A stretch of 64,000 nt of DNA from Lutjanus erythropterus (taxonomy: Eukaryota; Chordata; Actinopteri; Lutjaniformes; Lutjanidae). The DNA is taken from contig CM034603.1 of NCBI GenBank assembly GCA_020091685.1, forward strand, positions 27,992,298 through 28,056,297, given 5' to 3'. A program made the position numbers and the translations under genes. Of this stretch, positions 10,300-23,383 are shown in pieces. Position 1 is the first letter of the stretch, and each line of letters opens with the position of its first letter. The notes beneath the pieces are model-generated. The model worked only from the letters and a program-made list of their open reading frames with translations, made no database searches and was not told where the DNA came from.

Positions 10300-13200
10300 A
10301 GAAAATCAGATGTCAGCAGTAGCACACAATATTGTCTGTGATCTGATGGACACTAAGAGAATTAGGAAAATATAAAAGCATAGTACAGGCAACCTACATT
10401 ATCACTATTAGATATTGTCTGTGATTCATGGAGAGTACAGATGAATTTCATAAAAAACACGAGTTTGTTTATTGTACACTGTCTGGATGAAAAAATGAAG
10501 TGCAGCATCATGATTCAGCAGATTTGTGCAATGGATGATAGTTCAGTTATGCCTGTGTCTGTGTGTTTGGTAAAGGATTTATAAACTATTAAAATTTATC
10601 CAGCTTATTCACCTGAGCACCAGTGACTAATACCTGCATAGAGTGGGTATAGATTGTCTTGTGAAAATCTTGATTGTTTTGCACAACCATCTGCTGACAT
10701 TTGAATCACATGGTCCTTTGATCACAAAGTTAAATATCCTATCTAATGCTTAACAGTTATCATAAGCAACTAGTACTCTTTAGGTCATGTGAACCTGTGA
10801 TTGTTTTCAGGCCGGGGTAGAGGAGATGGAGGGTTTTACCAAAGAAGTTTTGATGATGTGGAAGGTTTTGGTCGTGGAGGGAGGGAGATGCACCGCTCCC
10901 AAAGCTGGGAGGAAAGGTATGAAACTACCCATTTTTGGTGCCAAGTTTTGTTGTGAAAAGCTTCCCTCTTTGACCACGGACAGACGTTCAGACAGGAATT
11001 AAACATCCTTTTGCTATGAGTTTACATAATGTGTGGTTTTGTGTTTTCATCAGGGGAGACAGAAGGTTTGAAAAGCCAGGTCGAAAAGACCCAGGTTGGT
11101 GTTAAATTTCATTACTCAGGTAATCAATACATGATGTACTCATAGGCAAATACACTGGCTTATCTACTTGTTGCTCTCTGTCACCCTAGTCGATGCTGCT
11201 CCAGGACATTTTCAGATGAATCACAGTAAGTCTGCCTTTTTGTACTAGTTTAATAATTGACCTACCGGAAGTTTGGAATTCTTTAGTAGCATAAGTGTTG
11301 TTGTTTTTTTTCCTTCAGTTTGTATAATTGACTGACTTTATTGCGTGAGCTTTATGTCAAGTGTCTATATAATGATGATAACTCCACCTTTAACAATCAC
11401 CCAAACCACTTCTCTTTGCAGTCCGAGGCAACTATGAGGATGGTGGGACAGGCCTACCAAGGAAGCATGACTTCACGCGTGCAGAGAGTGAGAACTGGCG
11501 TTCTTCTCGTGATGATCAGAACGGTGAGGATGATGAGGGGGGTTGGCGCCTGGCAGGTTCTCGACGGGACGGCGACCGGTGGTGTCCCCCAAGCCCAGGT
11601 GGGCACTGCACTGACCACGTTACCAAAACATTTATCTTTGATAAATTATCTTTGATAAATGTGCTTGTGGAGTTCTGCCAGATTTTTTTATGGCCCATTT
11701 CAGAATATGAGGTACATTAGTGTGTTACAGTGTGTAATCTGTTGTGTGAATTTGCTTTTTAATTGTAGTGCACAGGAAAATATATATTTTTACCATATAA
11801 CGTGCTTGAATTAAGGGGTACTCCCCTTTTTTCTCTATATATAGTGGCTGTGTTGTCAGTTTGGTTATCAGAATGATATTACATTTAACAGATAACAAAA
11901 AAAGGACACATGTTTTATGTAAGAGTAGCAATTCAATAGTGCACTGAAGTCTTCTTTCTTCACTGTCCTATGTTTTTGAACTGCATATCTTAATGCACAT
12001 GCTCACTGGTTCCCAAAAGCTGTCCATCTTGAAGATGCTAAGGTACATTATGTGATTAAGATTGGCTGTACAAAGCTGACTTCTTTTCCCCATTTTTCCC
12101 AGACGGGCCTCGTTCAGCAGGGTGGCGGGAACACCCAGATCAGCGCCGCCGTTTCCCGTTCGATGCAAGAGAAGATGAGCGTGGCTACAGGAGGCCACGG
12201 TCAGGCAGCGGCAGCCTGGAGGACGAGAGGGACAGCCTCCCGGAATGGTGTCTGGAGGATGCAGATGAGGAGGCGGGCACCTTCGACTCATCAGGGGCTT
12301 TTCTTTCACTTAAAGTAAGATGAGACCTTAAAAGTATTTTGATTAACCCAATGAATTACAAATGAAGAATTAACCTGTCATTTATTTATATAACTGTATA
12401 TTACTGTAATTGTGTTTTTTAATATGTATTCAGAAGGCCTCTAAAGAGCCAATTCTGGAGGAGGCAGAGCTCGAATTCAGACCCTTGGAAGAGTGCGAAG
12501 AGGGTCTGGAGGAAGAGGACAGTCAGCCCAAGGAGACCAAAGAAACTGAAACAGAAGCCAAGAGAGAGGCTGAACGAAAAGGTCAGTCATTTCCATAGTT
12601 TGGTGCTGGTTTTTCATTTTTGTTATCTTTAATGTTTTTTTGACAGACATGGATAGGAAGTCAAATTGAGAATTGGAATTCTACGCTCATATGAGCCCCA
12701 TTGAAGCTGTTTTAGTGTCTTGCTTTGAAACACCTAAGCTCATTGACATTCATTTTTGAATATGTAAGCTGTGAGTTGCAACATGAGAAAATGTCCTCAT
12801 GTTAATTTTGACACATTTAATAATCATACAAACGCCATACTTGCAACACATGCAAAGAGGCCTGGAATTTTCACAAATGTATCTGCAGTTTGAACGTGAC
12901 TGTCATTTGAAATGTGATGTAAATGTTGATATAAAGCACAACTGCATAGAGTCAGAATATTTCTACACGTAAAGCAGCAATTTAAGGATTTATTTCGGCC
13001 ACACCAGAGCTGGTGATTTTTGGAACAGTGGAAAGACTAAGACAGTTTTGGTGAGTTTTATATGAGTTTGAAGTGTGTTTTCTGATGAATTAATAAATCA
13101 GTTAAACTCGTTTTAGTTCTGTAAAAGAAAGGACCTTTTATTCAAAAGGTGTACGGTTGTATTTTTCCCTGTTACAACAGGTGTAAAAAATATTCCTTTG

Positions 13201-16200
13201 TTGACACTTTGTGACCTTATTTTATTTATTGCACTTAGCGCACTTAACATAGCAAACTAACCAGTGGCACATATCTCCCACACAAAGACTACGTTCACCA
13301 ACCACCATGATAAAATAAGAATTGAATTGTGACAGTTTCAAATCAATCAAAGAGGTCCATCCATCTTCAAGCACTTATCCGAAATCAAGCAACTGGCTCC
13401 CTTCTACCCAAAGGAGCAGCAGCTCAACTCCGAGTTTCTCATGGATGACTGAGCTTCTCACCCTGTCCCTAAGGGAGATGCCGGCCACCCTCCTGAGAAA
13501 ACCCATTGCTGCTTGTATCCACGATCTCGTTCTTTCGGTCACGACCTACCCTTCATGACCATAGGTGAGAGTGGGAACAAAGATTGACCAGTAGATTGAG
13601 AGCTTTGCCTTCTGGCTAAGCTCTCTTTTTGTCCCAATGGTGCGAAAGCAGTTCCACTCCCGCTGCTCTGATTCTCCGGCCCATCTCACACTCCATTGTC
13701 CCCTCACTCGAGAACAAGCCCCCCGAGATATTTGAACTCCCTCACTTGGGATAAGGACTCATTTCCTACTCGGAGTAGACAATCCACTGGTTTTCTGCTG
13801 AGAACCATGACTTCAGCCAATTACTGCAACTTCGATGATGAAAACTTTCCTTTTTTAAAATTGTTGTAGTTATAATGGCTGTAATGCTATCTTATGTCTT
13901 TGACATTATTTTTCTTTGTTTTATTCAGAGTTGGCAAGAGCGTCAGAAGAGGCTCCGCCTGTGGTTTCACCTGTTGCTCCCCCAGTCTCAGAGCCACAGG
14001 TTACTGCCCAGTCTCTGTCCCAGAGCCAGTCCAATAGAGTAGAAGAGCCCGAGAGGCCAGCTGAACGACAGCCACCCCTGGATCTCCCGCCAGAGCCCTG
14101 CAAAGTACCCCTGCACATCCCCATGTCCAACAGCATGCTCGAGTCCCTACCCATGACTCACATCTCTACCACTCTTGCAGGTGGGGCTTGGGTCTTTAAT
14201 TTCACTAAAAATAAGACTTAATTTTGCCTCCACCTGGAAAACCTCCTCATGTCTGTTATTGGTCTGTGCAGAAGTATCCGCTCCATCGCCCACTGTCCAG
14301 CTACCGCAGCAAAAGCCCATGGAGATTCCTGTGGCGATGAACAATCCTTTGCCCTTTCCTTCAAGTATATTGGCACCTATTGGCAGGCCCACCACTGTGC
14401 CACATGAAACAGATGAAGACGAGGGACTGAAACACTTTGAGCAGGTAAATCCGTAAACTTTTAACATGAACATCTGTCATGTGAATTTGAATTTGTAATT
14501 GCTTCCTACTGCCTGTCTTCTTAGATGTATGAATCTGTGATATGATGCAGTTTTTTATTGTTAGAATTAGGGATGTAACAGCATATTGATGACTACTTAT
14601 TTTTATTAAAGAAGGAAAGCAGAAGCACTTTAATTGTAATTCCACCACCAAGTCATAAGATGTCTTTTTACTTGTCAAGGAGGGAAGCATGTTGTAGATA
14701 TTATACCATATTGGATAGTACCATAGTGGATAGTATTCAACTACCCCTCAAATGAACCATTTGTAAATAATTGATAAATGATACTTCATTTAGAATTTAG
14801 GACCATAAAAACAACTTGTAATGAAATTTCTGTCCAGTAAAAAGCCAACAACCTATTAGTTCACTAATTGGTGAAGAGGAGGCAGCCCTGTTATGTTGGC
14901 TTGTGTTGCTTTTCAAAGGATTATGAGCAATGTAATATCTTTTTAAAATTGTCTTTATCTTTGCTCCCGCCCTTCTCAAGGAGGCAGAAAAGATGGTAGC
15001 ATACCTACAGGATGGTGTGGCGGATGACGACAGGCTTACAGCAAAGACTTCAGAGAAGCCTAAACCTGCAGGCTTGCCGCTTACCCACGAGGCTGCTCTC
15101 AAGTGGTTCTACAAAGACCCCCAAGGGGAGATACAAGGTGAGATTGGAAGTGGTTTTGTATGCTCAAAATGTGACTTACATACTGTGCCCTTGTTTTCAA
15201 AACTGTGCCAGTATTGTCCCTGAACGTCCTCTGCTCTCCTTTGTGTTCTCTCAGGTCCATTCAGTAACCAGGAGATGACTGAGTGGTTCCAGGCTGGTTA
15301 CTTCACAATGTCTCTCTTAGTCAAAAGAGGATGTGATGAAGTTTTTCAACCACTTGGAGAGATCATGAAGATATGGGGGAGGGTACCGTTCGCTCCAGGC
15401 CCCGCACCTCCGCCTCTACAGGTATGTGTTGGCTAAATGTGACCCATTTTATTCCTTATCTACAAAGGTTTGTTTTGCAATTAGCACAAGCTGCAAGTAC
15501 TAGCTATGACCTCTAGGTGGTGTGGTGTTCCCACTCTATTTACCAGTTGTTCCAGAGGAATCCTTAATGTATAAGTCATGATGTATGTGAAAACCCTTCT
15601 TCTCCATGATTTGATAGATTTTGTGGAGATTTTTTTGTGTAGTATTTTTTCCTCTTTCCTGCAGATCATCATAGAAGTCATGAAAATGTGTGTTCTTTCT
15701 ATCTTGATATGAAATCACCAGACTTGAGAAAGTCTGACTCGAGGCAACTATGACCCCATTTATATTGAGTCACTTCATGCATATTGGGTGGATTGGAAAG
15801 CTTTCTGATCTCTAAGAAACATGTTAATCCTTGTACTAGCAGGATGTTGAAAAGGTGTAAATGCATATGAAATCTATTTCTCCCATGGTGTTACAATTAC
15901 AGTAAACAGTCTGTTGAAGTAGCTATGCGCTATATGATATTCTTAATACATGCCGGCCTGTCTTCTCTGATAGCAACAGCTTAGGTTACACTAAAGTGAC
16001 ACTGAAATTAGTTGTGTGTGTTTATCTGATCAGTCCAACCGCTCAACTATCTGTACGGCTGTGAGAACATTAATCTTTATGGGTGAGGAAGCAGACTGAG
16101 TCACAAAGATGATAAAAATTGTCTCACTCCTAATTCATAAGTACAATCTAAGAATTCAGTTTCAGCAATAACAACCTAACACATGAATAGTGTGCATTCT

Positions 16201-19200
16201 TCTAATTATTTTGCTGTTACCAAACCACGTCAGATGCATTTCCACCCACTGGACTGCAGGAAGGCTCACCTCACCTCCACCAGGATGGATTGCAATCTGA
16301 CATGTGATCAGGTTCACCAAGATGCATATATGTGATTAAGTGTAAACGAAAGTGTCTTAAATCTCATTTGGTCATTATCAAGATACAAGACATTTAAAAT
16401 GCTGCAGGAACGAGAATCATTGAACGAATTCTCAGTGAGGGAAAAATTTCCATTGTAATTATTTAATGTACTGTTTAAAATTGTTTTTGTATTCCAACAT
16501 CGATGTGATGATAATGGATGGGTTTTTTTATTTGGTTACTTGGTGACCAGCTGACTTTGATGTCAAAGTTAAAAGAAATATTTAGAGACTGATCCTTTGT
16601 CAAGTATAAATGAAAAAACACAACATGATCCACTGCATAATTGAAGTTGAAATTGAGTACAGGCACCTTTAGTGGCAAATGCAGCGTTGGTTAAATATGG
16701 AAAGGTCTTTATTTTGTTTTGCACAACTGTATGCTGCCTAAGCTTTATCAGACTGCTTGAGATCGAGTGAACAGCAGTCTTTTTTGCTACACCACCGTAA
16801 GGATTTTGGCCCAGAAATCATCTTCTTTTCTCAAGGTCATGTTTGACTGCTGTGACTTATTCTGATTGTGTCTTCTTATGCAATGCAGGGGGATGGTGAC
16901 CAAGAGAGGCTGAAGAGGCAGCAAGAGCTCACTGCTCTCAATCTTTACCAGTTACAGCAGCTCCAATATCAATACCTCCTCAGGTATGCCCCCCTCAGAT
17001 CGGACACTTAAATTTATTTGCATTTTCAGCATGATTGATCATGTGTCATGATTAAAAAATACACACCAACTACCTCACTTGATAGACTTTATACAAGAAT
17101 AAGTTAGAGTACATCTGTGCTTCAAAATCAAAATATCTTTCCACAACACCTAATAAAATTGAAAAAATATACATCAAACTTTAAGTCACATTATTACATG
17201 CAGGAAATAATCATCTAACATGCATTGTACTTAATTCACCATCTTATTGATTCAAGTTAACCCCTTTTTCCTGTTTTTCTCTGATTTCTCCGTCCATTTG
17301 TCTTCAATCGTTTAGGCAGCAGTATGCTCAGGCTCTGGCCCAGCAGAAAGCTGCAGCTTTGAGCTCAGCTCCTCTTCAACAGCAGCAGCAACATCAGCAG
17401 CAGATCAATCTGCTTCTACAGCAATACCAGGCTCTCAAGATAAGGTGATAACACAGGCATACGCTATTGCATAATCACGTCTCTGTACTTTTAAATACAT
17501 CTGTGGCTGTGCTCTTGACCTTGCATTGACACCAAGAAATCATGACATTTATTAATGTTATTTTCTTTTTGTAGAGCATCTGAGAGCCTCCTACCTCCTG
17601 TTACCCGCTCCCTGTCTGTACCAGATTCTGGTTCTGTGTGGGAAATGCAGAACCCGTCCTCTCAGGCTTCCTGCACACCAAACCTCCAACAAGCTGCTCC
17701 AAGCAGTAGGTTTCTCCCTTCAATATAAACAGTAACTCTCCAACATTTATATAAGGGAAAAAATCTAATGTAGTGCATCATATTGTATTCCTCTCAACAG
17801 CGTGGGATGGCAGCAGTGTGTGGGATTTACCGATAGACTCCATGGCACAGGCTCCAACCATCGAACAGATGCAACAGTTAGAGAAGTCAAAGACTGCAAA
17901 GGTAAACACTCACCTTTCTGTTTCTTTCATCAGTATAAAATGAGTTTTGTAAAAGTCACAATTTGTTGGGAAGTCTCATCTGAAGTCAAGGCCTCAAATA
18001 GTCTTGAATACAGCAGCATCATATCTGAGTGTTTTCAAAGGCTGAAAATGAACTCTCTTACTATACCAACTTTCTTACGTGTGTAAGATGGGTCTTATCT
18101 TTTGACATAATGGGTCAAAAGATTTGTAAGATAAAATTGATTGCATGAAAATAGTCTGAAATATTAAACCAAAACTGGTGGATCTATGATATTAAGATAT
18201 ACAGTACTGTTCAAAAGTTTGTGCTGTTACATTTATGGTTCCTACAGTGTCCATGATGGGGGAGAAAACTGTTGTAGCCCCCCCCCCCCCAAAGTGTACT
18301 CATTAGGTTAAAAGTTTAGAAAATAACTTGTTACTGGCATTATGGTGCACCTTACACTGGAACAGGAATATGTTCTTATTTAAATCTGCACAGATTTTGA
18401 TGCTAAGCTTCCAATTTCTTTTACCCCTAACTGATAATGTTATATTATTTAACTACTGTTGCTCATATGTGTCTGTCTCTATTTGCCTTTTCATTTGTCA
18501 ACCTAGTTGAACCATTGAACAGCATTTTGTTCTCCACATACAAAAAAATACTTTTTTGAAAACCCTTCATACAAAATAACATCTATTTGCCAAGAGGACT
18601 TTCTACAACCCAAAAGCATAAAAGCTCATTGAAAAATAGAGTAATCCTCTCAACCATCTGACTGTACCAAGTCAAGCTTTTGAACAAGTGTGTGTGTTCA
18701 CAAATAGTCAGAAATAGGCTATACTCTTCCTTCTCTGCCGATAAACCCATGAGTGTATTTTTATTTTCTCATCACAGTTGGAGCTGGAGCGGCGTGAGGC
18801 AGAAATGAGAGCCAAAAGGGAGGAAGAAGAGAGGAAACGGTTGGAGGAGGCCCTGAGGGCTCGACAGGAGGAGGAACGCAAACGCTTAGAAGAAGAGGAG
18901 CTGGCACGGCAAAAACAGGTGGAGCATTTGAACAATAATGGATCTGAAGCACTTAAAGCCTTTGGGGTACTGTTTCTTTGTGAGTCACTTTTCTCTGATG
19001 ACTGAGACTGACCCAGTGTTGTAAATCTTCAGGAGGAGGCATTAAGACGGCAGCGGGAGCAAGAAGAGGCACAGCGTAGGCAAAAAGAGGAAGAGGAGAG
19101 ACTGGCACAAGAGGAAGCTCTCCGTAGATTAGAGGAGAGGCGGAGGGAAGAGGAGGAGAGAAAGAAACGGGAAGAGTTTCTTCGCAAACAGGTAAGCTAA

Positions 19201-22200
19201 TGAAAACTTGATATACTTCAACTTTTCTTCTTGTAAAATGCCTCCTTAAATTCTGAGATCTTCTACCTCACCAGGAAGAGGAGCGCAGAAAGCAGGAGGA
19301 ACTTGAAGCTTTGAGGAGGCGTGAGGAGGAGAAGCGAGCAGAGGAAGAGGCAGCGGCTGCTGCGGCAGCAGCTGCTCTGGCCCAACAACAGGAGGAGGAG
19401 CAGAAGAGGAGAGAGCAGGAGGCACAAAGACAGCAGGAGCTGCAGAGACAGAGGCAGCAGCAACAAGAGGCCCTCAGGAGACTTCAACAACAGCAGCAGC
19501 AGCAGCAGCTGGCACAGATGAAGGTAAGCACATGGAGAGGGGATGATTCAGCAGAAATAAACAGTACAAAATGTATTTAAAGTTGACCAAACACCTCGTC
19601 CTTCTCCTCAGCTTCCATCCTCCTCAAAGTGGGGCCAGCAGTCGGCCAACGCTATAAACCAGACTCAGAACGCCCTGTCACTGGCCGAGATCCAGAAACT
19701 GGAAGAGGAGAGAGAACGACAGGCGCGGGAGGAGGTAAGGACAACGAGCAGCAGTGCTGTATTCTTTTTTTTTTTTTTTTTTTTTTAAGAAGGGCAGACG
19801 GGTTGTGTTGGCGGCTCAATCACCAGCTTTGTTTTAGTCTTTTTTTTGTGTCACGCATAAAATATGTTAAATGTTAATAACATTTCTGCATTAAATCTGT
19901 GGACATGATTCCTGCTAGAGTGACGTGAGATAGATTTTCATCAGTGGTGTTGAACAATGAAGACAACAGTTCTGGCAACATCATCAAACTACATAAAGCT
20001 TCTTGAATAATTCTTGTCATTTAGCCAAATTTTTAAATCCATTCATTCATGCCATCTCTTTCTCTCCCCACAGCATCGGCGTCAGCAACAGGAGCTCCTG
20101 AAGCTGCAGCAGCAGCAGGCCTTGCAAATGGCTCAGCAGCCCCAGGCCAAGCTGTCTGGTTGGGGTAGTGTGGCCAAACAGCCAGCTGTTACCAAATCTT
20201 TGCTGGAGATTCAAAGGGAAGAGGCCCAGCAGATGAAACAGCGAAAGGAGCAGCAGCAGCTGCCACAACAACACCCGATTGTCAACCAACAGATCCGCAG
20301 TCAAACCAGAACTGTACGTGACCTATATGATACTGAGAGATAACAGCTACATAGAGGTGCAGAGCTGGGTGTGGATCTTTCACATGTTGCATTACAGCTA
20401 CATTTTGACATAAGAAATTTAATGTTAATACCCCAAAATATTGTTCAATTGAGTTTTAACTTCATTTGGATGTTAAAAACTTAATTTCTTCAAGCAGTTA
20501 AGAAGTCTTAGGAATGGCTGCTTGAAGATGTTATTGGCTCTAAATTGCTTCACCTCAGAAATTCTTAAGAAGATTTAGTGGGATCCCTTGACAGAATGTG
20601 GCAGAAAAGGGATATAATAGAAATATGTTGTCATTATCGTATAATCACAAGAATTGTTGTTTTAGTCACCTTAGAGTGACCTGGTCAGTAAGTTCTCCTA
20701 TGTGCTTGGAAGGGGAGGGTGGGGTGAGCGGTATTCAGCTGTTTGCAATCTACAACATCAGTGCTAGATGCCACTAAATCCTACACACTGGTCCTTTAAA
20801 TGTCAACAAGGCCATATTGTTCTTATATTGCCCCTTTAATTTTATCAACCTAATGATCTTTTGTGAAAGAAGGAAGTAGGACTGAAACAATTATTAGATA
20901 ACCCGGCGGAAAATGAATCAGCAACTGGTGAAGTCAGTGATGAATTCTTTCAGTATTTTTTTTTTTTTTAGCACAAATGCAAAACATTTCCTTGTTCGTG
21001 CTTTTCAGTTGAATGTATCATTTCTGTGTATTAGGAAATTGTCTATCTTTGCTTGTTGTGTCTGACTAATAGGTCAAAACCCAAATGATAGACATCACCT
21101 TGTGTGTTAGGAAAATTATGATGGGTATTTTTTTCGCCATCTTATAAACCAAACAACTGACTATTTGAGAAGGTAATAGGCAGGTAAATCAGTGATAAAA
21201 ATTAATTGAGACTTGAGCGGTGTTCTGTCAGTAACAGTATCTCACTCTCATCACAGACGGCTCTGAGTAACTCAGTGTGGGGGTCTGTGAACACCAGCTC
21301 CTGCACTAACTGGGGCTCAGACTCCAGCAGTATCTGGGGCGACACCCACAACTCTAATATGGGCTTCTGGGACGAGGCTGTGAAAGAGGCTGTCCAGCAA
21401 CCTGCCCAGTCCAGGAAAGGCAACACGCAGAAGAACAACAAAGGCAACGCCAACCTCAGGTACTTATTAAGAGTTAAATTAGTCACAATATCTGATGAAA
21501 AGCATGACTTGCCATATGAAGGATATGAGTAATACGCAGAGCTTAATGACTTCACATTGTCTTTCTCCCGCATCCTGTGTACTTTATAAAGTAACTCTTT
21601 GAGTGGGCGGGCCAATAAGAAGGTAGAAGAGGAGGAGAAGCTGCTAAAGTTGTTTCAAGGGGTCAGTAAGAGTCAGCAGGACACCTTCATGCAATGGTGT
21701 GAGCAAACTCTACACACCCTCAATACAGCCAATAATCTGGATGGTAAGACTTTAAAAATATGTTCCGCAAAAGCACACCACCCACAACTATTGATGGACC
21801 ATTTCTTGAAGCCAAACTCACAAATAATCTCCCATCTGTCTCCACGCCAGTTCCTACATTCGCATCCTTCCTGAAAGAAGTGGACTCTCCGTACGAGGTG
21901 CATGACTATGTCAGGGCCTACCTGGGGGACACTCCCGAGGCCAAGGACTTTGCCAAGCAGTTCTTGGAACGTCGTGCCAAACAGAACGCTAACCAACAGA
22001 AACAGGCCCCGCAGAACCAACAGCAAGCCCTCAAGCAGCAGCAGGTGAGCAAGACTGAAGTGGTGCCAGTGAGGTAAAGACTCAGCATGTCTGTACCAAC
22101 TGTTTTCATCCCAGTTTGCCTCGCAAAAGCCATGTGAGTCTTATAATGTGAACATAAAGAGAGACATCTGTCGCTTTTGCTCCACAAAAATAGTGCTTCC

Positions 22201-23383
22201 TCTGGGGCATTCCAGCCTGGCGTGTTTAGACCAATCAGAGCAAGTCATCTCACATAGCTGTCATAATCCATGGCCTCTAATGTTATTTACATTTCTGGTG
22301 TGAGTCTTTCTTGCGTCACCCTATTGGATCAGCCCCAGAAGATGTCACTGCACTGCTCATTTCTTGTTTCCTGATGGGGATGAAAGCAAAGTCTTTCTGT
22401 ATGATCCTTTGGCCAAACTGTTCTGGCTTGTTAAAGCTACGTCACAGAATTTGTGCTAACATGACGTTTTTTTCCTTTTCTTAAAACTGAAATCAGGCGA
22501 TGTGATGATCTGTCATGAGTTAAGATATTAACACGTTGTGTTGCACATCACTGAGAAAAAATTTAAATGATTTTTTGCATCTCTATGTGAATAAGCTTTA
22601 TTTATCAGGTATTTTGATTTATTTTAGTATCACACTACATACCCGGAATGTAATATATAAATATCACTTGCTGTTGTGGAGGATTGCGCCCATATTGCCC
22701 CCATCTATTGTGTGCACAGTAATTTCTGGAGGCAGCATTGTCTTTTTCTTCAATATTCTGTCTTGAGCCTGCTACTTTACCTCTCTTTAGCTATCAGCGC
22801 TTTATTGGCACAAGCAGAGAGTAGAGAGCAGAGAGTTCAGAAAGGAGATGGCACATTTAGTCCTTTCCTGTATCTGTGTCACCCTCGCTAATGGGAGACG
22901 TAAGCATGAGCGCAGATTATAACTGATTCCTTTATCCCATAATCACCCAAGTAAATATTACTTGGGTGACTGCAGTGGAAATGCAGCTATAGACTGGAAC
23001 TTCACAGAATGCATTTTTCACCAACGCCGAACCGTTTTAAACCCAGTTTTCACTGTTGCCCAGGATTCTGTATGGGGTGGAACAGGATCGACGTCACTCT
23101 ACCAGTCGAACCATACGAGTGCCCAGCAGCAGCGCTTTGAGACCGTCACCTCAGGGAAGAAGAAAAAGAAGCAGAAGATGGTCCGCGCAGACCCCAGCCT
23201 TCTAGGTGAGAGCAGACACTATCTGCTAAATCTGAAAACTCTGTCGATGTGTCACTGCTTTTTATTTCTATGTTATATGTTGCTAATTTGATCTTTTTTT
23301 CTTTTAACTTTTCAGGATTCTCTGTGAATGCATCATCTGAGAGATTGAATATGGGAGAGATTGAGACTTTGGAGGACTTTTAA
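8643..23383 (+). CDS. gigyf2: GRB10-interacting GYF protein 2 (GIGYF2), complete, 28 coding exons
   Basis: GIGYF2 is a cytoplasmic scaffold that joins the cap-binding protein 4EHP (eIF4E2) to silence mRNAs and relieve collided ribosomes. Coding exons: 8643-8680, 8871-9033, 9198-9293, 9545-9653, 10811-10916, 11054-11094, 11190-11225, 11422-11598, 12103-12314, 12434-12581, 13929-14180, 14272-14444, 14981-15137, 15255-15421, 16889-16983, 17316-17444, 17575-17705, 17801-17901, 18778-18918, 19033-19191, 19275-19523, 19612-19734, 20074-20313, 21257-21459, 21592-21743, 21851-22044, 23064-23205, 23316-23383. All junctions are GT-AG and the total is 4002 nt (1333 aa). Residues 51-61 are the 4EHP-binding YxYx4MLxL motif, 302-322 the DDX6-binding PEW...FDSSGAF region, about 555-610 the GYF domain ([12 protein letters not shown]...EWFQAGYF), followed by a long Glu/Arg/Gln coiled coil and a [18 protein letters not shown] tail. 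The start [13 protein letters not shown] matches the family N-terminus. GIGYF1 is the alternative; the neighbouring snorc and the C-terminus favour GIGYF2. Confidence 0.96.
8871..9033 (+). other. gigyf2: gigyf2 exon 2: Gly-Ser tract and 4EHP-binding motif
   Basis: This exon codes residues 13-67. It begins with [13 protein letters not shown] (8887-8925, residues 19-31), built from GGT/GGC/AGC codons, then [43 protein letters not shown] is the canonical 4EHP-binding helix. The Gly-Ser stretch is longer than in the mammalian protein as I recall it, and is probably a triplet-repeat expansion. Confidence 0.85.
10270..10296 (+). repeat. Poly(A) tract in a gigyf2 intron
   Basis: An uninterrupted run of 27 A lies in the intron between coding exons 4 and 5 (9654-10810). 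It may be the tail of an old retroposed copy, but no recognisable body was found to its left. The rest of that intron shows nothing I can name. Confidence 0.8.
12582..13928 (+). other. gigyf2: gigyf2 intron 10
   Basis: Intron between coding exons 10 and 11. Apart from the antisense LINE relic at 13352-13825 it is AT-rich with no coding content that I recognise. Confidence 0.6.
13352..13825 (-). mobile_element. Decayed non-LTR retrotransposon (LINE) fragment, antisense to gigyf2
   Basis: Read on the minus strand, about 13735-13825 gives a reverse-transcriptase-like stretch with [17 protein letters not shown] and then [10 protein letters not shown], typical of the C-terminal part of a fish LINE reverse transcriptase. 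It is interrupted by a stop soon after and by frameshifts over the rest. It therefore cannot code for an active enzyme. I think it is RTE/Rex-type, but the clade is uncertain. It sits in intron 10 and ends toward 13352. Confidence 0.75.
14981..15421 (+). other. gigyf2: gigyf2 GYF domain, split over exons 13 and 14
   Basis: Exon 13 ends inside [12 protein letters not shown] and exon 14 continues [18 protein letters not shown]. The GYF hallmark residues W559, G566, G570-P571-F572, W and GYF are all present. This domain binds proline-rich PPGL/PPGF ligands such as ZNF598 and TTP, as established for the family. The intron falls in the G570 codon. Confidence 0.9.
15422..16888 (+). other. gigyf2: gigyf2 intron 14
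   Basis: A 1.5-kb AT-rich intron. I see no coding exon, RNA gene or clear transposon in it. Confidence 0.5.
18278..18290 (+). repeat. Poly(C) run in a gigyf2 intron
   Basis: A run of 13 C lies in the intron 17902-18777. The remainder of that intron has no feature that I can support. Confidence 0.8.
18778..20313 (+). other. gigyf2: gigyf2 charged coiled-coil and polyglutamine exons 19-23
   Basis: Five exons (18778-18918, 19033-19191, 19275-19523, 19612-19734, 20074-20313) encode a long Glu/Arg/Lys/Gln helix with repeated EEERKR and LRRLQQQ blocks, an alanine run AAAAAAA near 19366 and a run of CAG/CAA codons near 19485-19510. All five are in phase 0, so any one could be skipped without a frameshift. 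In the family this part is the central coiled coil; the polyglutamine length varies between species. Confidence 0.85.
19765..19786 (+). repeat. Poly(T) run in a gigyf2 intron
   Basis: A run of 22 T lies between coding exons 22 and 23. Confidence 0.8.
20314..21256 (+). other. gigyf2: gigyf2 intron 23
   Basis: The intron contains an inverted partial copy of the GTGTGTAGGATTTAG element (20700-20802). The rest is AT-rich and shows nothing else. Confidence 0.5.
20700..20802 (-). mobile_element. Partial MITE, 'GTGTGTAGGATTTAG' family
   Basis: Its reverse complement starts AAAGGACCAGTGTGTAGGATT and continues through TGGCATCTAG, TTGCAAAC and CTCCCCTTCCAAG. The same order of blocks is seen in the full copy at 32087-32446. 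It is truncated at the left. Confidence 0.75.
22045..23063 (+). other. gigyf2: gigyf2 intron 26
   Basis: A 1-kb intron before the penultimate coding exon. No RNA gene, coding exon or clear repeat was recognised. Confidence 0.5.

Noticed and set aside
13322..13558. 78-codon plus-strand open frame in gigyf2 intron 10
   Set aside because: It is the antisense side of a decayed LINE fragment.
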